A DNA stretch of 64,000 bases from Eubacteriales bacterium (lineage in GTDB: Bacteria; Bacillota; Clostridia; Lachnospirales; Lachnospiraceae), in NCBI GenBank assembly GCA_030524745.1, contig JAUNGC010000002.1:62001-126000 (forward strand), read 5' to 3'. A program made the translations under genes and the position numbers. The notes under the pieces are model-generated. The model was not told the origin of the DNA and did no database searches. It saw only the letters and a program-made list of their open reading frames with translations. Of the stretch, positions 16,299 to 26,364 are shown in pieces. Numbering within the stretch: position 1 is the stretch's first letter; each line of letters starts with the position of its first letter.

Positions 16299-17957
16299 AT
16301 GGCGGAAGAAAAGAACCTGAATAATCTGTATGATGTGGTTGTGATCGGCGGCGGCCCTGCGGGGCTGACCGCCGCTCTGTACCTTGCCCGCGCCCGCTAT
16401 CGCGTGATAGTTGTGGAAAAAGAGCAGTTTGGCGGGCAGATCACGATCACCTCAGAAGTGGTGAACTATCCGGGCGTTGCCCGGACAAGCGGCAGAGAAC
16501 TGACGGAAAATATGCGCAGGCAGGCGCAGAGTTTCGGCGCGGAATTTCTGCTCGCCCAGGTGGAACGCCTGGAACTGGAAGGCGATATCAAGACCGTATA
16601 TACTGCCCGGGGCGATCTGCGCTGCTTCGGCGTGCTGCTTGCCACAGGCGCCCATCCGCGCAAGGTGGGCTTTGCAGGAGAAGAAGAGTTTAAAGGTCAT
16701 GGCGTCGCGTACTGCGCTACCTGCGACGGTGAATTTTTTACCGGAAAGGAAGTGTTTGTGGTGGGCGGCGGATTTGCCGCCGCGGAAGAGAGCGTCTTTC
16801 TGACCAAATATGCGAGACATGTGACGATTCTGATCCGGGGAGAGGATTTTACCTGTGCGAAGGCGACGGCGGACGCGGCATACCAGAATGAAAAGATTAC
16901 GGTTGTGACCAACGCAGAGGTGGTGGAAGCATCCGGAGAAAGCGCGCTTTGCGCGCTGCGCTACCGGAACACAAAAACGGGAGAGATTACGGAATACCTC
17001 GCAGAAAAGGGCGAAAATATCGGCATTTTCGTTTTCGCCGGGTATGAGCCGGCGACTGAACTGATAAAGGGGATCGCCGAGTTGAATGAGCAGGGCTATG
17101 TGATTACGGACCGGCAGCAGCAGACCAGCGTGGAAGGCGTGTATGCGGCCGGCGACGTCTGTGTGAAAAACCTCAGACAGGTGGTGACGGCCGTGGGAGA
17201 CGGCGCTACCGCCGCGACGGAACTGGAAAAATACGCGGCGCTCATGCAGAAAAAAACCGGACTGTATCCCAAAGCGCCCGCAGAAACAAAAGCTGCAGCG
17301 CCGGCGGCGGATGCGCCCGCGCCAAAGGAGAAGGAAGAGACAGGACTTTTTGACGCTGAGATGAAGGCCCAGCTTAACGCAGTGTTTTCCAGAATGTCCC
17401 AGCCTCTGATTTTGAAGCTGTATCCGGATGACAGGGCGGTTTTCGGCGAATTAAAGGAGTATATGAACGCGCTGGCCGCTATGACCGAAAAGCTTTCGGT
17501 GGAAATTGCCGGGCCGGATGAAACGGCGGATTATGCGCCCTGTGTGCGGGTTCTGAAGGCGGACGGCAGCGACAGCGGGCTGGCCTTCCACGGCGTGCCG
17601 GGCGGGCATGAATTTACGTCCTTTGTGCTGGGGCTGTACAATGCGGCGGGACCGGGACAGGCGGTGGAGGAAGCTGTGGCAGAGCAGATCCGTGCCATTC
17701 AAAAAGAAATTCATTTGAAAGCGTTGGTGTCCTTATCCTGCACGATGTGTCCGGAACTTGTGACTGCCGCGCAGAAGATCGCGTCGTTGAATGAAAATAT
17801 TACGGCGGAAGTCTATGACCTGAATCATTTTCCCGCGTTGAAGGAACGCTATCAGGTGATGAGCGTTCCCTGTCTTGTCATCAACGATACGAAAGTATCT
17901 TTTGGAAAAAAGAACATCCGCCAGCTTCTGGAATTGCTTACGCAGGACAATGAATGA
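16299..17957 (+). CDS. AhpF-like peroxiredoxin reductase with reversed domain order
   Basis: 552 residues. Residues 1-~310 form a thioredoxin-reductase flavoprotein: FAD loop GGGPAGLTAALYLARAR, redox motif CATC in AYCATCDGEFF, NADPH loop GGGFAAAEE, and VYAAGDVCVKNLRQV. An alanine/proline/lysine-rich linker (~325-350) leads to a C-terminal double thioredoxin-like module with CTMC in SLSCTMCPELV, which matches the N-terminal domain of enteric AhpF. The order is therefore the reverse of AhpF. It should pass electrons from NAD(P)H to AhpC, encoded just upstream. Such fusions are known in Firmicutes; the cofactor preference is not determined. Confidence 0.88.
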   Translation: MAEEKNLNNLYDVVVIGGGPAGLTAALYLARARYRVIVVEKEQFGGQITITSEVVNYPGVARTSGRELTENMRRQAQSFGAEFLLAQVERLELEGDIKTVYTARGDLRCFGVLLATGAHPRKVGFAGEEEFKGHGVAYCATCDGEFFTGKEVFVVGGGFAAAEESVFLTKYARHVTILIRGEDFTCAKATADAAYQNEKITVVTNAEVVEASGESALCALRYRNTKTGEITEYLAEKGENIGIFVFAGYEPATELIKGIAELNEQGYVITDRQQQTSVEGVYAAGDVCVKNLRQVVTAVGDGATAATELEKYAALMQKKTGLYPKAPAETKAAAPAADAPAPKEKEETGLFDAEMKAQLNAVFSRMSQPLILKLYPDDRAVFGELKEYMNALAAMTEKLSVEIAGPDETADYAPCVRVLKADGSDSGLAFHGVPGGHEFTSFVLGLYNAAGPGQAVEEAVAEQIRAIQKEIHLKALVSLSCTMCPELVTAAQKIASLNENITAEVYDLNHFPALKERYQVMSVPCLVINDTKVSFGKKNIRQLLELLTQDNE

Positions 17958-18047
17958 AGCAAAGCGAAAGCCGTCTTTTAAAAAAAAAAGAGGTATATTT
18001 CTTTCCTTTCATGCAAATACTTTATTTGTCTGAAAGGAGGCTGGAAA

Positions 18048-18251
18048 ATGAGCAAAACTTTGGACTATATTGCGCTGGTCGTCGTATTTATTGGCGCATT
18101 GAACTGGGGATTGATCGGATTGTTCCGTCTGGATCTGGTGCGGTTGATTTTTGGGGATATGAGCCTGATCAGCCGTATCATCTATGTGCTCGTCGGGATT
18201 TGCGGCATTTATCTGCTGACATTTTTCGGAAGAGTCGGAAATGAAGCGTAA
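18048..18251 (+). CDS. DUF378 family small membrane protein
   Basis: 67 residues and two hydrophobic helices (about 5-27 and 42-62) with the DUF378 pattern LDYIALVVVFIGALNWGLIG and IIYVLVGICGIYLL. Its function is unknown. AAAGGAGG precedes the ATG. It lies 90 bases downstream of the peroxide reductase and may share its transcript. Confidence 0.82.
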   Translation: MSKTLDYIALVVVFIGALNWGLIGLFRLDLVRLIFGDMSLISRIIYVLVGICGIYLLTFFGRVGNEA

Positions 18252-18319
18252 CAGACCGCTGACCGGTGAAAAAAGGCAGGGGCGTTGTCATGAAAGTGGC
18301 GGCGCTTCTGTTTTTATTT

Positions 18320-18514
18320 TCAGAACATACCGCTGTTTTTTACGGCATGCTCGTATTGTCTGGCGGCATGGACATGGGCGTGCAGGTCGGCGGCGGAATG
18401 GATGAATTGGTCCCGCTCATGGAGCGTCTGCTGTACGGAAACAGGCAAAGAGAGAAAATACTGTCTGCTGCTGGCGCTGTGGGAAATCAGTTCCTGTAAA
18501 TTGCGATACCTCAT
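18320..18514 (-). CDS. small conserved-looking hypothetical protein
   Basis: 64 residues, MRYRNLQELISHSASSRQYF then SLPVSVQQTLHERDQFIHSA. It recalls short clostridial proteins of unknown function that share this N-terminal pattern. GAGGTGA lies 5-7 bases before the ATG at 18514. A plus-strand frame over the same bases has no such site and was not called. No role can be assigned. Confidence 0.5.
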   Translation of the reverse strand: MRYRNLQELISHSASSRQYFLSLPVSVQQTLHERDQFIHSAADLHAHVHAARQYEHAVKNSGMF

Positions 18515-18816
18515 GAAAATCACCTCATAAACAGGATGTCTGACAGGGACGAATTTATGCAGAACGGCGGGCAAAAAGGAGCGGAGGAAGCGAAACGGCC
18601 GCAGCCTCGTGTCTGTTAATGAGAAAATGAATCATTAACAGGCATTGCAATTTCATATGAGTTCTAGTATCATAACTTTAGTTAGAAATATCTAACTAAA
18701 GTGCGAATAAATCTGTGGACTCCCTGTGAGAAAGGAAAATAGCTGCTGAATATTTTCTTTAAAAAGGCGCGTTAGTAGAGTAGCGCGCCGTTTAACCGGC
18801 CGGAGGATGGCTTTTC
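18515..18816 (+). other. gene-free stretch: leader of the small ORF-eno-DUF3793-flavodoxin unit
   Basis: It holds a dyad CTGTTAATGA-N9-TCATTAACAG (18613-18641), the promoter and box listed separately, and a GGCGCG / CGCGCC hairpin in the transcribed leader (18766-18789). No other gene is visible. Confidence 0.6.
18645..18702 (+). promoter_or_regulatory. promoter with extended AGTTAG-N6-CTAACT palindrome
   Basis: TTGCAA (18645-18650), 17 bases, TATCAT (18668-18673), then a 28-bp box at 18675-18702: 11-bp perfect arms ACTTTAGTTAG / CTAACTAAAGT around AAATAT. It is the longest and most symmetric copy of the shared box. Confidence 0.82.
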
Positions 18817-20227
<1,411 letters not shown>

Positions 20228-20237
20228 GGGCGCAGAT

Positions 20238-20828
20238 ATGCCGATACAGGAAATCAGAAGATTAACGGCGTCGGGCAGGGATGAAGAAAAAATGGCCATT
20301 ATGCTGGCGCTGCACTGCGCGCCGATCCTGAAAGGAAGCAAGCCTGCCAATATCATCACGGTGAGCCGGAAGGAGTTCCGAGGAATCGGCCGCATGCTGC
20401 GGGGAACCAACATCTCCTGGCGCTTTTTGGGCGGCGGCAGCGACAAGGTGATTTTATATCTGTACCGGGAAAAGGAATTGAAAAAGCGGCTGCGTCAAAA
20501 CGGGATTCGGGCGTTCCTCGTGGAATATGGATATCCGGACAACGCCTGCGTCAGAGAATGCTTAAACCGATTGTCGAAACGGCTGGAAGAATATGGCGTG
20601 GAAGAGTGCGGATTCCCGCATGAAATGGGCGTGTTTCTGGGCTATCCCCTCAAAGATGTCAAAAGCTTCATCGCAAACAGGGGAGAAAATTACGCATATC
20701 TGGGCTACTGGAAAGTATACCATGACGTACAGCGGGCGGTCCGCCTTTTCCAGCGGTATGACCGGGAAAGGGAATTGGCCGTACAGGAAATTGTGATGGG
20801 AAAAACCATCCGGGAAATCGCGGTGTAA
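20238..20828 (+). CDS. DUF3793 family protein
   Basis: 196 residues, soluble. It matches the DUF3793 pattern: HCAPILKGSKPANIITVSRK, then VEECGFPHEMGVFLGYPLKD, and YLGYWKVYHDVQRAVRLFQR. DUF3793 genes are commonly found next to flavodoxin or Feo genes in clostridia, as here, but no biochemical role is known. It starts 10 bases after enolase and is 88 bases upstream of the flavodoxin start. Confidence 0.78.
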   Translation: MPIQEIRRLTASGRDEEKMAIMLALHCAPILKGSKPANIITVSRKEFRGIGRMLRGTNISWRFLGGGSDKVILYLYREKELKKRLRQNGIRAFLVEYGYPDNACVRECLNRLSKRLEEYGVEECGFPHEMGVFLGYPLKDVKSFIANRGENYAYLGYWKVYHDVQRAVRLFQRYDRERELAVQEIVMGKTIREIAV

Positions 20829-20916
20829 CGGCCTGAACAGTCCCACGCGGCCCGTGCGGCCGCATGAATGATACCTGACAAAAATGATAGAATGGCAAAG
20901 AAAGGAAAGATACAAA

Positions 20917-21351
20917 ATGAGCAAAGTGAGCATTGTTTTTTGGAGCGGAACCGGAAATACGGCGGCAATGGCGGAAATGATCGCACAGGGCGTCAGTGAA
21001 GCGGGCGGCGAAGCCGTGCTGATTCCGGTTGGAGAAGCGAATGTGGAAGAACTCAAAAAAGAGAAAGCGTTTGCGCTGGGCTGCCCTTCCATGGGAGCGG
21101 AACAACTGGAAGAAATGGAAATGGAGCCGTTCATGTGCGAACTGGAAGGCGGCATTGCAGGAAAGCAGATCGCGCTGTTTGGCTCTTACGGATGGGGCAA
21201 TCAGGAATGGATGCGGGACTGGGAAGGCCGCGTCGCGTCCGCAGGAGCGACCGTTGTAAACGGAGAGGGCATTACCGTGAACGGCGCGCCCGATTCCGAT
21301 ACACAAGAGCAGTGTAAAAGCGTTGGAAAAGCTTTGGCGCAACTGGCTTAA
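20917..21351 (+). CDS. flavodoxin
   Basis: 144 residues. The FMN phosphate-binding loop is WSGTGNTAAMAEMI (about residues 9-22); later LFGSYGWGNQEWMRDWEGRV supplies the 90s-type loop. It carries low-potential electrons and typically replaces ferredoxin under iron shortage, which fits the box at the head of this transcript. The start is set at ATG 20917 with GAAAGGAAAG upstream; an earlier in-frame ATG lacks a site. Confidence 0.92.
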   Translation: MSKVSIVFWSGTGNTAAMAEMIAQGVSEAGGEAVLIPVGEANVEELKKEKAFALGCPSMGAEQLEEMEMEPFMCELEGGIAGKQIALFGSYGWGNQEWMRDWEGRVASAGATVVNGEGITVNGAPDSDTQEQCKSVGKALAQLA

Positions 21352-21420
21352 GCTGTACATATACCACCATATTTATCAAAGTAGGCAGCCTTCAGCGCGT
21401 AAAGTACGCTGAGGGGAAGA

Positions 21421-21460
21421 AAAACAGGCCGGCAGAAGAAAAATCTGCCGGTCTGTTTTC
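21421..21460. terminator. bidirectional terminator between flavodoxin and the ATPase gene
   Basis: Arms AAAACAGGCCGGCAGA / TCTGCCGGTCTGTTTT around AGAAAAA; T-runs on both strands. Confidence 0.82.
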
Positions 21461-21479
21461 CATTATAAGAGTTACAGAT

Positions 21480-22781
21480 TCAAAGATTCATTGCGTTTTC
21501 ATCCAGCAAAAACTGCTCTATCCCAATATATAGAATGCCCTGCTCATCATGCCATGGCAGAATATCGTCCCTGACAACAACGATTTTTCGGAAGGAATCG
21601 GAAATCCGGTTTAAAGAGTTTGTTTCCTGTTTCCGTTTGTCTTCGTCTGATACACTCAATGCAGATTGGATATAGTAACGCTGGCTTCCCTTATTTGCGA
21701 CGAAGTCGATTTCAAGCTGGGAGCGGATTTTTTTTCCGTCTTTATCCTTATGATGATATTCCACTACGCCGACATCCACATCAAACTCCCGCGCTATCAA
21801 TTCGTTAAAAAGGATATTTTCCATGATATGATTTTCTTCCTGTTGGCGGAAATTCAGTCTTGCATTGCGCAGACCGACGTCTGTGAAGTAATATTTCAGC
21901 GGCGTTTCTATATATTTTTTCCCCTTTATATCATAGCGGAAAGCTTTATACATAATAAAGGCATCTATGAAGTAATCGAGGTATTTGCCGATTGTATAGG
22001 GGGTGACGGAAATCTGTTTTACGCTCTGAAAGGTTTTTGACAGCTTGCTGGGGTTTGTGAGGGAGCCTACGGAGGAAGAAACAATATTCAGTAAATCTTC
22101 AAGTACAGGTTGTTCATTTGCGATCCGGTTGTGTTCCAGGACATCTGAAAGATAGGTTTTTGAAAACAGGTCCCTCAAATATTTACTTTTTTCTTCGTGT
22201 GTCTTTTTGGAAAGAACGAGAGGCATGCCGCCATAGGTATAATATTCTTTCCAGGCAAAGCGCTTTTCTCCTTCAAAGGCGGCGTAAAATTCGCTGTAGG
22301 TGAGCGGATTGACACGGATTTCGTCGCCCCGGTCTTTGAACTCTGTCAGAATGTCGGAGGACAGCATGCGTGAATTGCTTCCTGTGACATACAGATCGAC
22401 ATTTTTTATTTTCATGAGTCCTAAAACGACATCGACGAAGCCAATTCTGGCATCGGGATCATTCAGATAGGGATTCTGAATCTCGGAAACTTTTTGAATT
22501 TCGTCAATAAAAACATAAAATTTCTGATTTTTATCTGTAATTTCATTTCGGATATATTGGTCCAGTTCCAGCGGATTGCGGTAACGTGCATTGATTGCTT
22601 CATCGAGCGCGAGTTCTATAATGTGGTCGTCAGGAATACCGATAGAATTCAGATAAGCGTGGTATAATTCAAAAAGCAGAAATGATTTTCCGCATCTTCT
22701 GATTCCTGTGATAACTTTGATTAAGCCGTTTTCTTTTTTGGCAATCAATTTGTTTAAATAGTGGTCTCTTCTGATAATCAT
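21480..22781 (-). CDS. AAA-type ATPase with DUF4143 domain
   Basis: 433 residues. Walker A is GIRRCGKSFLL near residue 23, Walker B YVFIDEIQKV, sensor-like YVTGSNSRML; the C-terminal half has the DUF4143 pattern (PLKYYFTDVGLRNARLN, EYHHKDKDGKKIRSQLEIDF, a nuclease-like fold). Such ATPases are widespread, often transferred, and of unsettled function. The start is ATG 22781 with GGAG 6 bases upstream. It is visibly richer in A+T than its neighbours, a sign of transfer. It is flanked upstream by two palindromic sites (22799 and 22876). Confidence 0.85.
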   Translation of the reverse strand: MIIRRDHYLNKLIAKKENGLIKVITGIRRCGKSFLLFELYHAYLNSIGIPDDHIIELALDEAINARYRNPLELDQYIRNEITDKNQKFYVFIDEIQKVSEIQNPYLNDPDARIGFVDVVLGLMKIKNVDLYVTGSNSRMLSSDILTEFKDRGDEIRVNPLTYSEFYAAFEGEKRFAWKEYYTYGGMPLVLSKKTHEEKSKYLRDLFSKTYLSDVLEHNRIANEQPVLEDLLNIVSSSVGSLTNPSKLSKTFQSVKQISVTPYTIGKYLDYFIDAFIMYKAFRYDIKGKKYIETPLKYYFTDVGLRNARLNFRQQEENHIMENILFNELIAREFDVDVGVVEYHHKDKDGKKIRSQLEIDFVANKGSQRYYIQSALSVSDEDKRKQETNSLNRISDSFRKIVVVRDDILPWHDEQGILYIGIEQFLLDENAMNL

Positions 22782-22798
22782 AAATTCTCCATGCATAA

Positions 22799-22897
22799 TT
22801 TTTGCGGTTATCCGCATTTTCTGTTTGTTATAAAAATAGCATATCCATTTATAAAACACAAGATAACACAAAAAAAAAATGCGGTTATCCGCAAAAA
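22799..22897 (-). repeat. inverted pair of GCGGTTATCCGC sites flanking the ATPase promoter
   Basis: TTTTTGCGGTTATCCGCATTTT-like 22-mers at 22799-22820 and, inverted, 22876-22897 (core GCGG-TTAT-CCGC in both). The 55 bases between hold the likely minus-strand promoter (TTGTGT ... TATTTT) of the ATPase gene. Candidate operator pair. Confidence 0.55.
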
Positions 22898-22958
22898 TTA
22901 TTCGAGAAATTGGATTTTATGAAAGTAAGAGAGGAATAACTTACGAGCAACATGGCAT

Positions 22959-23018
22959 TGACTTTGTCGGCTGTCGGATATATAATGCACATAGAATTCC
23001 TATTAAGAAGATAGGAAT
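22959..23018 (+). promoter_or_regulatory. suf operon promoter with ATTCCTAT-N7-ATAGGAAT operator
   Basis: TTGACT (22959-22964), 16 bases, TATAAT (22981-22986), then perfect 8-bp arms ATTCCTAT / ATAGGAAT (22996-23018). The core CCTATTAAGAAGATAGG differs at only 3 of 17 positions from the dyad at 51507-51523 upstream of the metY-type gene. This suggests an Rrf2-family (IscR/CymR-like) regulator. Confidence 0.78.
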
Positions 23019-23076
23019 TAGAACAGCATGTTGTGAACATCCTATATAGATGTGATAGAAAGAACGGAGGGACGTT

Positions 23077-23838
23077 ATGTCAGAACAATTATTACAGATA
23101 AAAGATTTATCCGTCAGCGTAGAGGAAAGAGAGATTCTTCATAAAATCAACTTAAATATCGGCAGAGGGGAGACTCATGTGCTGATGGGACCTAACGGCG
23201 CCGGAAAATCCACGCTGGGCTATGCGGTCATGGGAAACCCCGATTATGAGATTACGGGGGGAGAAATTTTGTTTGACGGCAGGGATCTGGCGGAGGAATC
23301 CGTGGATAAAAGGGCGCAGGCAGGCATTTTCCTTTCCTTTCAGAATCCGTTGGAGGTGCCCGGAATTTCTCTTGGAAATTTCATCCGAAGCGCCCTGGAA
23401 CAGCGCACCGGAAAGAAAATCCGGCTGTGGGATTTTAAGAAAGAAATGCGGCGGGCCATGGAGATTTTGCAGATGGATGAGTCCTATGCCCAACGGGATC
23501 TGAATGTGGGCTTTTCCGGCGGAGAGAAAAAGAAGGCGGAAATTCTGCAGCTTCTCATGCTCAATCCTTCCCTCGCCATATTGGATGAGACGGATTCCGG
23601 ATTGGATGTGGATGCGGTGCGCACCGTGTCCAGAGGTGTGGAAGAATTTCAGAAAGACAAAAAGGGCGCGCTGCTGATTATCACTCACAGCACAAGAATT
23701 CTGGAATCGCTGCATGTGGATTATACGCATGTGCTGGTGGACGGGCGGATCGCAGCCACCGGGGATCAGCGTCTGGTGGAAGATATCAACGCAAACGGAT
23801 TTGAACGTTTTTTGAAGCAGGAGAAGGAGACCGTATGA
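23077..23838 (+). CDS. sufC: Fe-S assembly ATPase SufC
   Basis: 253-residue soluble ABC-type ATPase of the SUF scaffold. Walker A GPNGAGKST, Q-loop SFQNPLEVPG, signature FSGGEKKKAEILQ, Walker B LAILDETDSGLDVDA and H-switch IITHSTRIL are present. It drives the SufBCD scaffold that builds Fe-S clusters. First gene of sufCBDSU; GGAGG precedes the ATG. The promoter carries a dyad operator. Confidence 0.96.
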   Translation: MSEQLLQIKDLSVSVEEREILHKINLNIGRGETHVLMGPNGAGKSTLGYAVMGNPDYEITGGEILFDGRDLAEESVDKRAQAGIFLSFQNPLEVPGISLGNFIRSALEQRTGKKIRLWDFKKEMRRAMEILQMDESYAQRDLNVGFSGGEKKKAEILQLLMLNPSLAILDETDSGLDVDAVRTVSRGVEEFQKDKKGALLIITHSTRILESLHVDYTHVLVDGRIAATGDQRLVEDINANGFERFLKQEKETV

Positions 23839-23857
23839 CGCGCGGAGGAAATGGAAA

Positions 23858-25264
23858 ATGAAAGAAAAGACGTATGTGGAAGATATCGGAAGAAGCGTTT
23901 ACGATATCCGCAACGAAGAAAAGGACGCTTACCGGGTAAAAGAAGGGCTGACCGCCGCCATTGTGGAACAGATTTCAAAGGAGAAAAAGGACCCGGCGTG
24001 GATGCAGCTTTTCCGCCTGCAGTCCCTTCAGATTTATCATGAAATGGAAGTGCCGGACTGGGGACCGTCTCTGGACGGACTGAATATGGATGAGATTGTG
24101 ACCTATGTCAGGCCCAATACGCATATGAGCGCGAAATGGTCGGAGGTGCCCGCCGAAATCAAGGAGACCTTTGAACGTTTGGGAATTCCTCAGGCAGAGC
24201 GAAAATCGCTGGCAGGCGTAGGGGCGCAGTATGATTCCGAACTGGTTTATCACAATGTAAAGGCGGAGGTGGCGGAGCAGGGCGTCGTCTATACGGATCT
24301 GGAAAGCGCGCTGAAAGGTCCCTATGCGGATATGATAAGGAAGCATTTCATGAAGCTTGTCACGCCCCGGGACCATAAATTTGCGGCGCTTCACGGCGCG
24401 GTATGGTCCGGCGGTTCCTTTGTATATGTGCCGCCGGGGGTTTCCGTGGAAATTCCCCTGCAGTCCTATTTCCGGCTGAACGCGCCGGGAGCGGGGCAGT
24501 TTGAGCATACGCTGATTATCGTGGACGAAGGGGCGTATCTTCATTTTATCGAGGGGTGTTCCGCGCCCAAATATAATGTGGCAAATCTGCATGCGGGCTG
24601 TGTGGAACTGTATGTGGGAAAAAATGCGAAGCTGCGCTACTCCACGATTGAAAACTGGTCGAAGAACATGTACAACCTGAATACCAAAAGGGCGAAGGTG
24701 GAGGAAGGCGGCACGATGGAATGGGTATCCGGCTCTTTTGGCTCCCATGTATCCTATCTCTATCCGATGACCATATTAAACGGAGAAGGGTCCAGAATGG
24801 AGTTCACGGGGGTGACCTTTGCCGGAAAGGGACAGAATCTGGATACCGGGGCGAAGGTGGTGCACAATGCAAAAAGAACCGCTTCCTATATGAATACCCG
24901 CTCCATTTCCAAAGACGGAGGGATCAGCACCTTCAGAAGTTCGGTGGTGGTGAATAATCAGGCCAAAAAGAGCAAGTCTGCGGTATCCTGTCAGTCGCTG
25001 ATGCTGGATTCCGCTTCCCGGTCGGATACGATTCCCGCTATGGATATCAGGACGCAGGACGCGGATATCGGACACGAAGCCAAAATCGGCAGAATCAGCA
25101 ATGAAGCGGTCTTTTATCTGATGTCGAGAGGCATTTCGGAGGAAGACGCCAGAGCGATGATCGTCAGCGGCTTTGCGGATAATGTATCCAAAGAACTGCC
25201 GCTGGAATATGCGGTGGAAATGAACAATCTGATCACGCTGGAAATGAAGGGAAGCATCGGGTAA
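23858..25264 (+). CDS. sufB: Fe-S scaffold protein SufB
   Basis: 468 residues, full length. The beta-helix core shows FVYVPPGVSVEIPLQSYFRL, IVDEGAYLHFIEGCSAP, YSTIENWSKNMYNLNTKRA and the C-terminal FLMSRGISEEDARAMI-like motif (FYLMSRGISEEDARAMIVSG). SufB holds the nascent cluster together with SufD and SufC. It begins 19 bases after sufC and ends 11 bases before sufD. Confidence 0.96.
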   Translation: MKEKTYVEDIGRSVYDIRNEEKDAYRVKEGLTAAIVEQISKEKKDPAWMQLFRLQSLQIYHEMEVPDWGPSLDGLNMDEIVTYVRPNTHMSAKWSEVPAEIKETFERLGIPQAERKSLAGVGAQYDSELVYHNVKAEVAEQGVVYTDLESALKGPYADMIRKHFMKLVTPRDHKFAALHGAVWSGGSFVYVPPGVSVEIPLQSYFRLNAPGAGQFEHTLIIVDEGAYLHFIEGCSAPKYNVANLHAGCVELYVGKNAKLRYSTIENWSKNMYNLNTKRAKVEEGGTMEWVSGSFGSHVSYLYPMTILNGEGSRMEFTGVTFAGKGQNLDTGAKVVHNAKRTASYMNTRSISKDGGISTFRSSVVVNNQAKKSKSAVSCQSLMLDSASRSDTIPAMDIRTQDADIGHEAKIGRISNEAVFYLMSRGISEEDARAMIVSGFADNVSKELPLEYAVEMNNLITLEMKGSIG

Positions 25265-25275
25265 GGAGGATAGAA

Positions 25276-26364
25276 ATGAGTCAGGGACTTGGTGTAACCA
25301 TAAACAGGCTGCCTGTCAAAACCTGGAATTGGCTTGGCATGAACGAAGCCGTTCTGGAACGTGGCAGCATTACAAAGGAAGGCCGCCTGAACGCAGAAAT
25401 TCCGGAAACGGTGATTTTTGATACCCAAAAGGCGGCTCCGGCGCTGGATAAAATTTTAACCGGAATGGGAGACGGGATTGATACTTTGTTTGAAGAAGCA
25501 CAGATCCCTTACCGGATTTTAAGAAGCACTGCCGGGATGAAAATAGAAGAGACTGCCAGGCTGAGAATTGCCAGCAGGGGGAATGAAGAAACGCTCAACA
25601 GGATCGGACTGTTTCTGGAAAAGGACAGCGAGATGACGGTGGTCATGGACGTATCCTGTATGCAGGAAAGGGAAAAGCAGGCGTTTGCCGGATTCCAGAC
25701 CCGGATTTATGCAGAAGAAAATGCCCGGCTCCATCTGGTGCAGGTACAGCGGCTGGGAGAAGCGTTTACCTGCTTTAACGACGTTGGTATTTTTTGCAAA
25801 GAGGGCGCGAAGGTGGAACTTTTGCAGCTTATTCTGGGAGGCGGCACAAATTTTTACGGCGCCAGAGCAGAACTTTCGGGCAAAGAAAGCGCCTGGCAGT
25901 CGGATATCGGCTATCTGCTGCGCGGCGGACAGCGGCTGGATATGAATTACGTGGCGCTGCATGAAGGAAAAAAGACGAACAGCAAGATCAGCGTGTCCGG
26001 CGTTCTGCGGGACAGGGCGTCGAAGCTGTTTCGCGGCACCATCGATTTTCAGACGGGATGCGGCGGATCGGAAGGTGAGGAAACGGAAGACGTGCTTTTG
26101 CTGGACGACACCGTGGTAAACCGCACGATTCCGCTGATTTTGTGCGGGGAAGAGGATGTGCAGGGCAATCACGGCGCGACCATCGGACGGCTGGATGAAA
26201 AATTGCTGTTTTATTTACAGTCCAGAGGAATCTGCCGGGAAGAGGTTTACGAAATGATGGCGCGCGCCAGGATCGACGCTTTGAACGCCCGGATTCCGGA
26301 TGCTAAGGTACAGGCGGGCGTGCAAAGCTGGCTGGAAGGAGGCAACGGGGATGAATGTCAATGA
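25276..26364 (+). CDS. sufD: Fe-S scaffold partner SufD
   Basis: 362 residues, a SufB/SufD-family protein shorter and more divergent than SufB. The C-terminal half has LSGKESAWQSDIGYLLRGGQ, GTIDFQTGCGGSEGEETEDV, ILCGEEDVQGNHGATIGRLD and YLQSRGICREEVYEMM. It pairs with SufB in the SufBC2D complex. The next gene, sufS, starts within its last 14 bases. Confidence 0.94.
   Translation: MSQGLGVTINRLPVKTWNWLGMNEAVLERGSITKEGRLNAEIPETVIFDTQKAAPALDKILTGMGDGIDTLFEEAQIPYRILRSTAGMKIEETARLRIASRGNEETLNRIGLFLEKDSEMTVVMDVSCMQEREKQAFAGFQTRIYAEENARLHLVQVQRLGEAFTCFNDVGIFCKEGAKVELLQLILGGGTNFYGARAELSGKESAWQSDIGYLLRGGQRLDMNYVALHEGKKTNSKISVSGVLRDRASKLFRGTIDFQTGCGGSEGEETEDVLLLDDTVVNRTIPLILCGEEDVQGNHGATIGRLDEKLLFYLQSRGICREEVYEMMARARIDALNARIPDAKVQAGVQSWLEGGNGDECQ

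Noticed and set aside
18266..18499. A plus-strand 77-codon frame after DUF378
   Set aside because: The minus-strand frame over the same bases has a better ribosome site and a pattern recalling known small clostridial proteins; the plus frame has neither.
22880..23052. A 57-codon frame starting inside the right GCGGTTATCCGC site
   Set aside because: It runs through the suf promoter and operator, has no ribosome site and no recognisable product.
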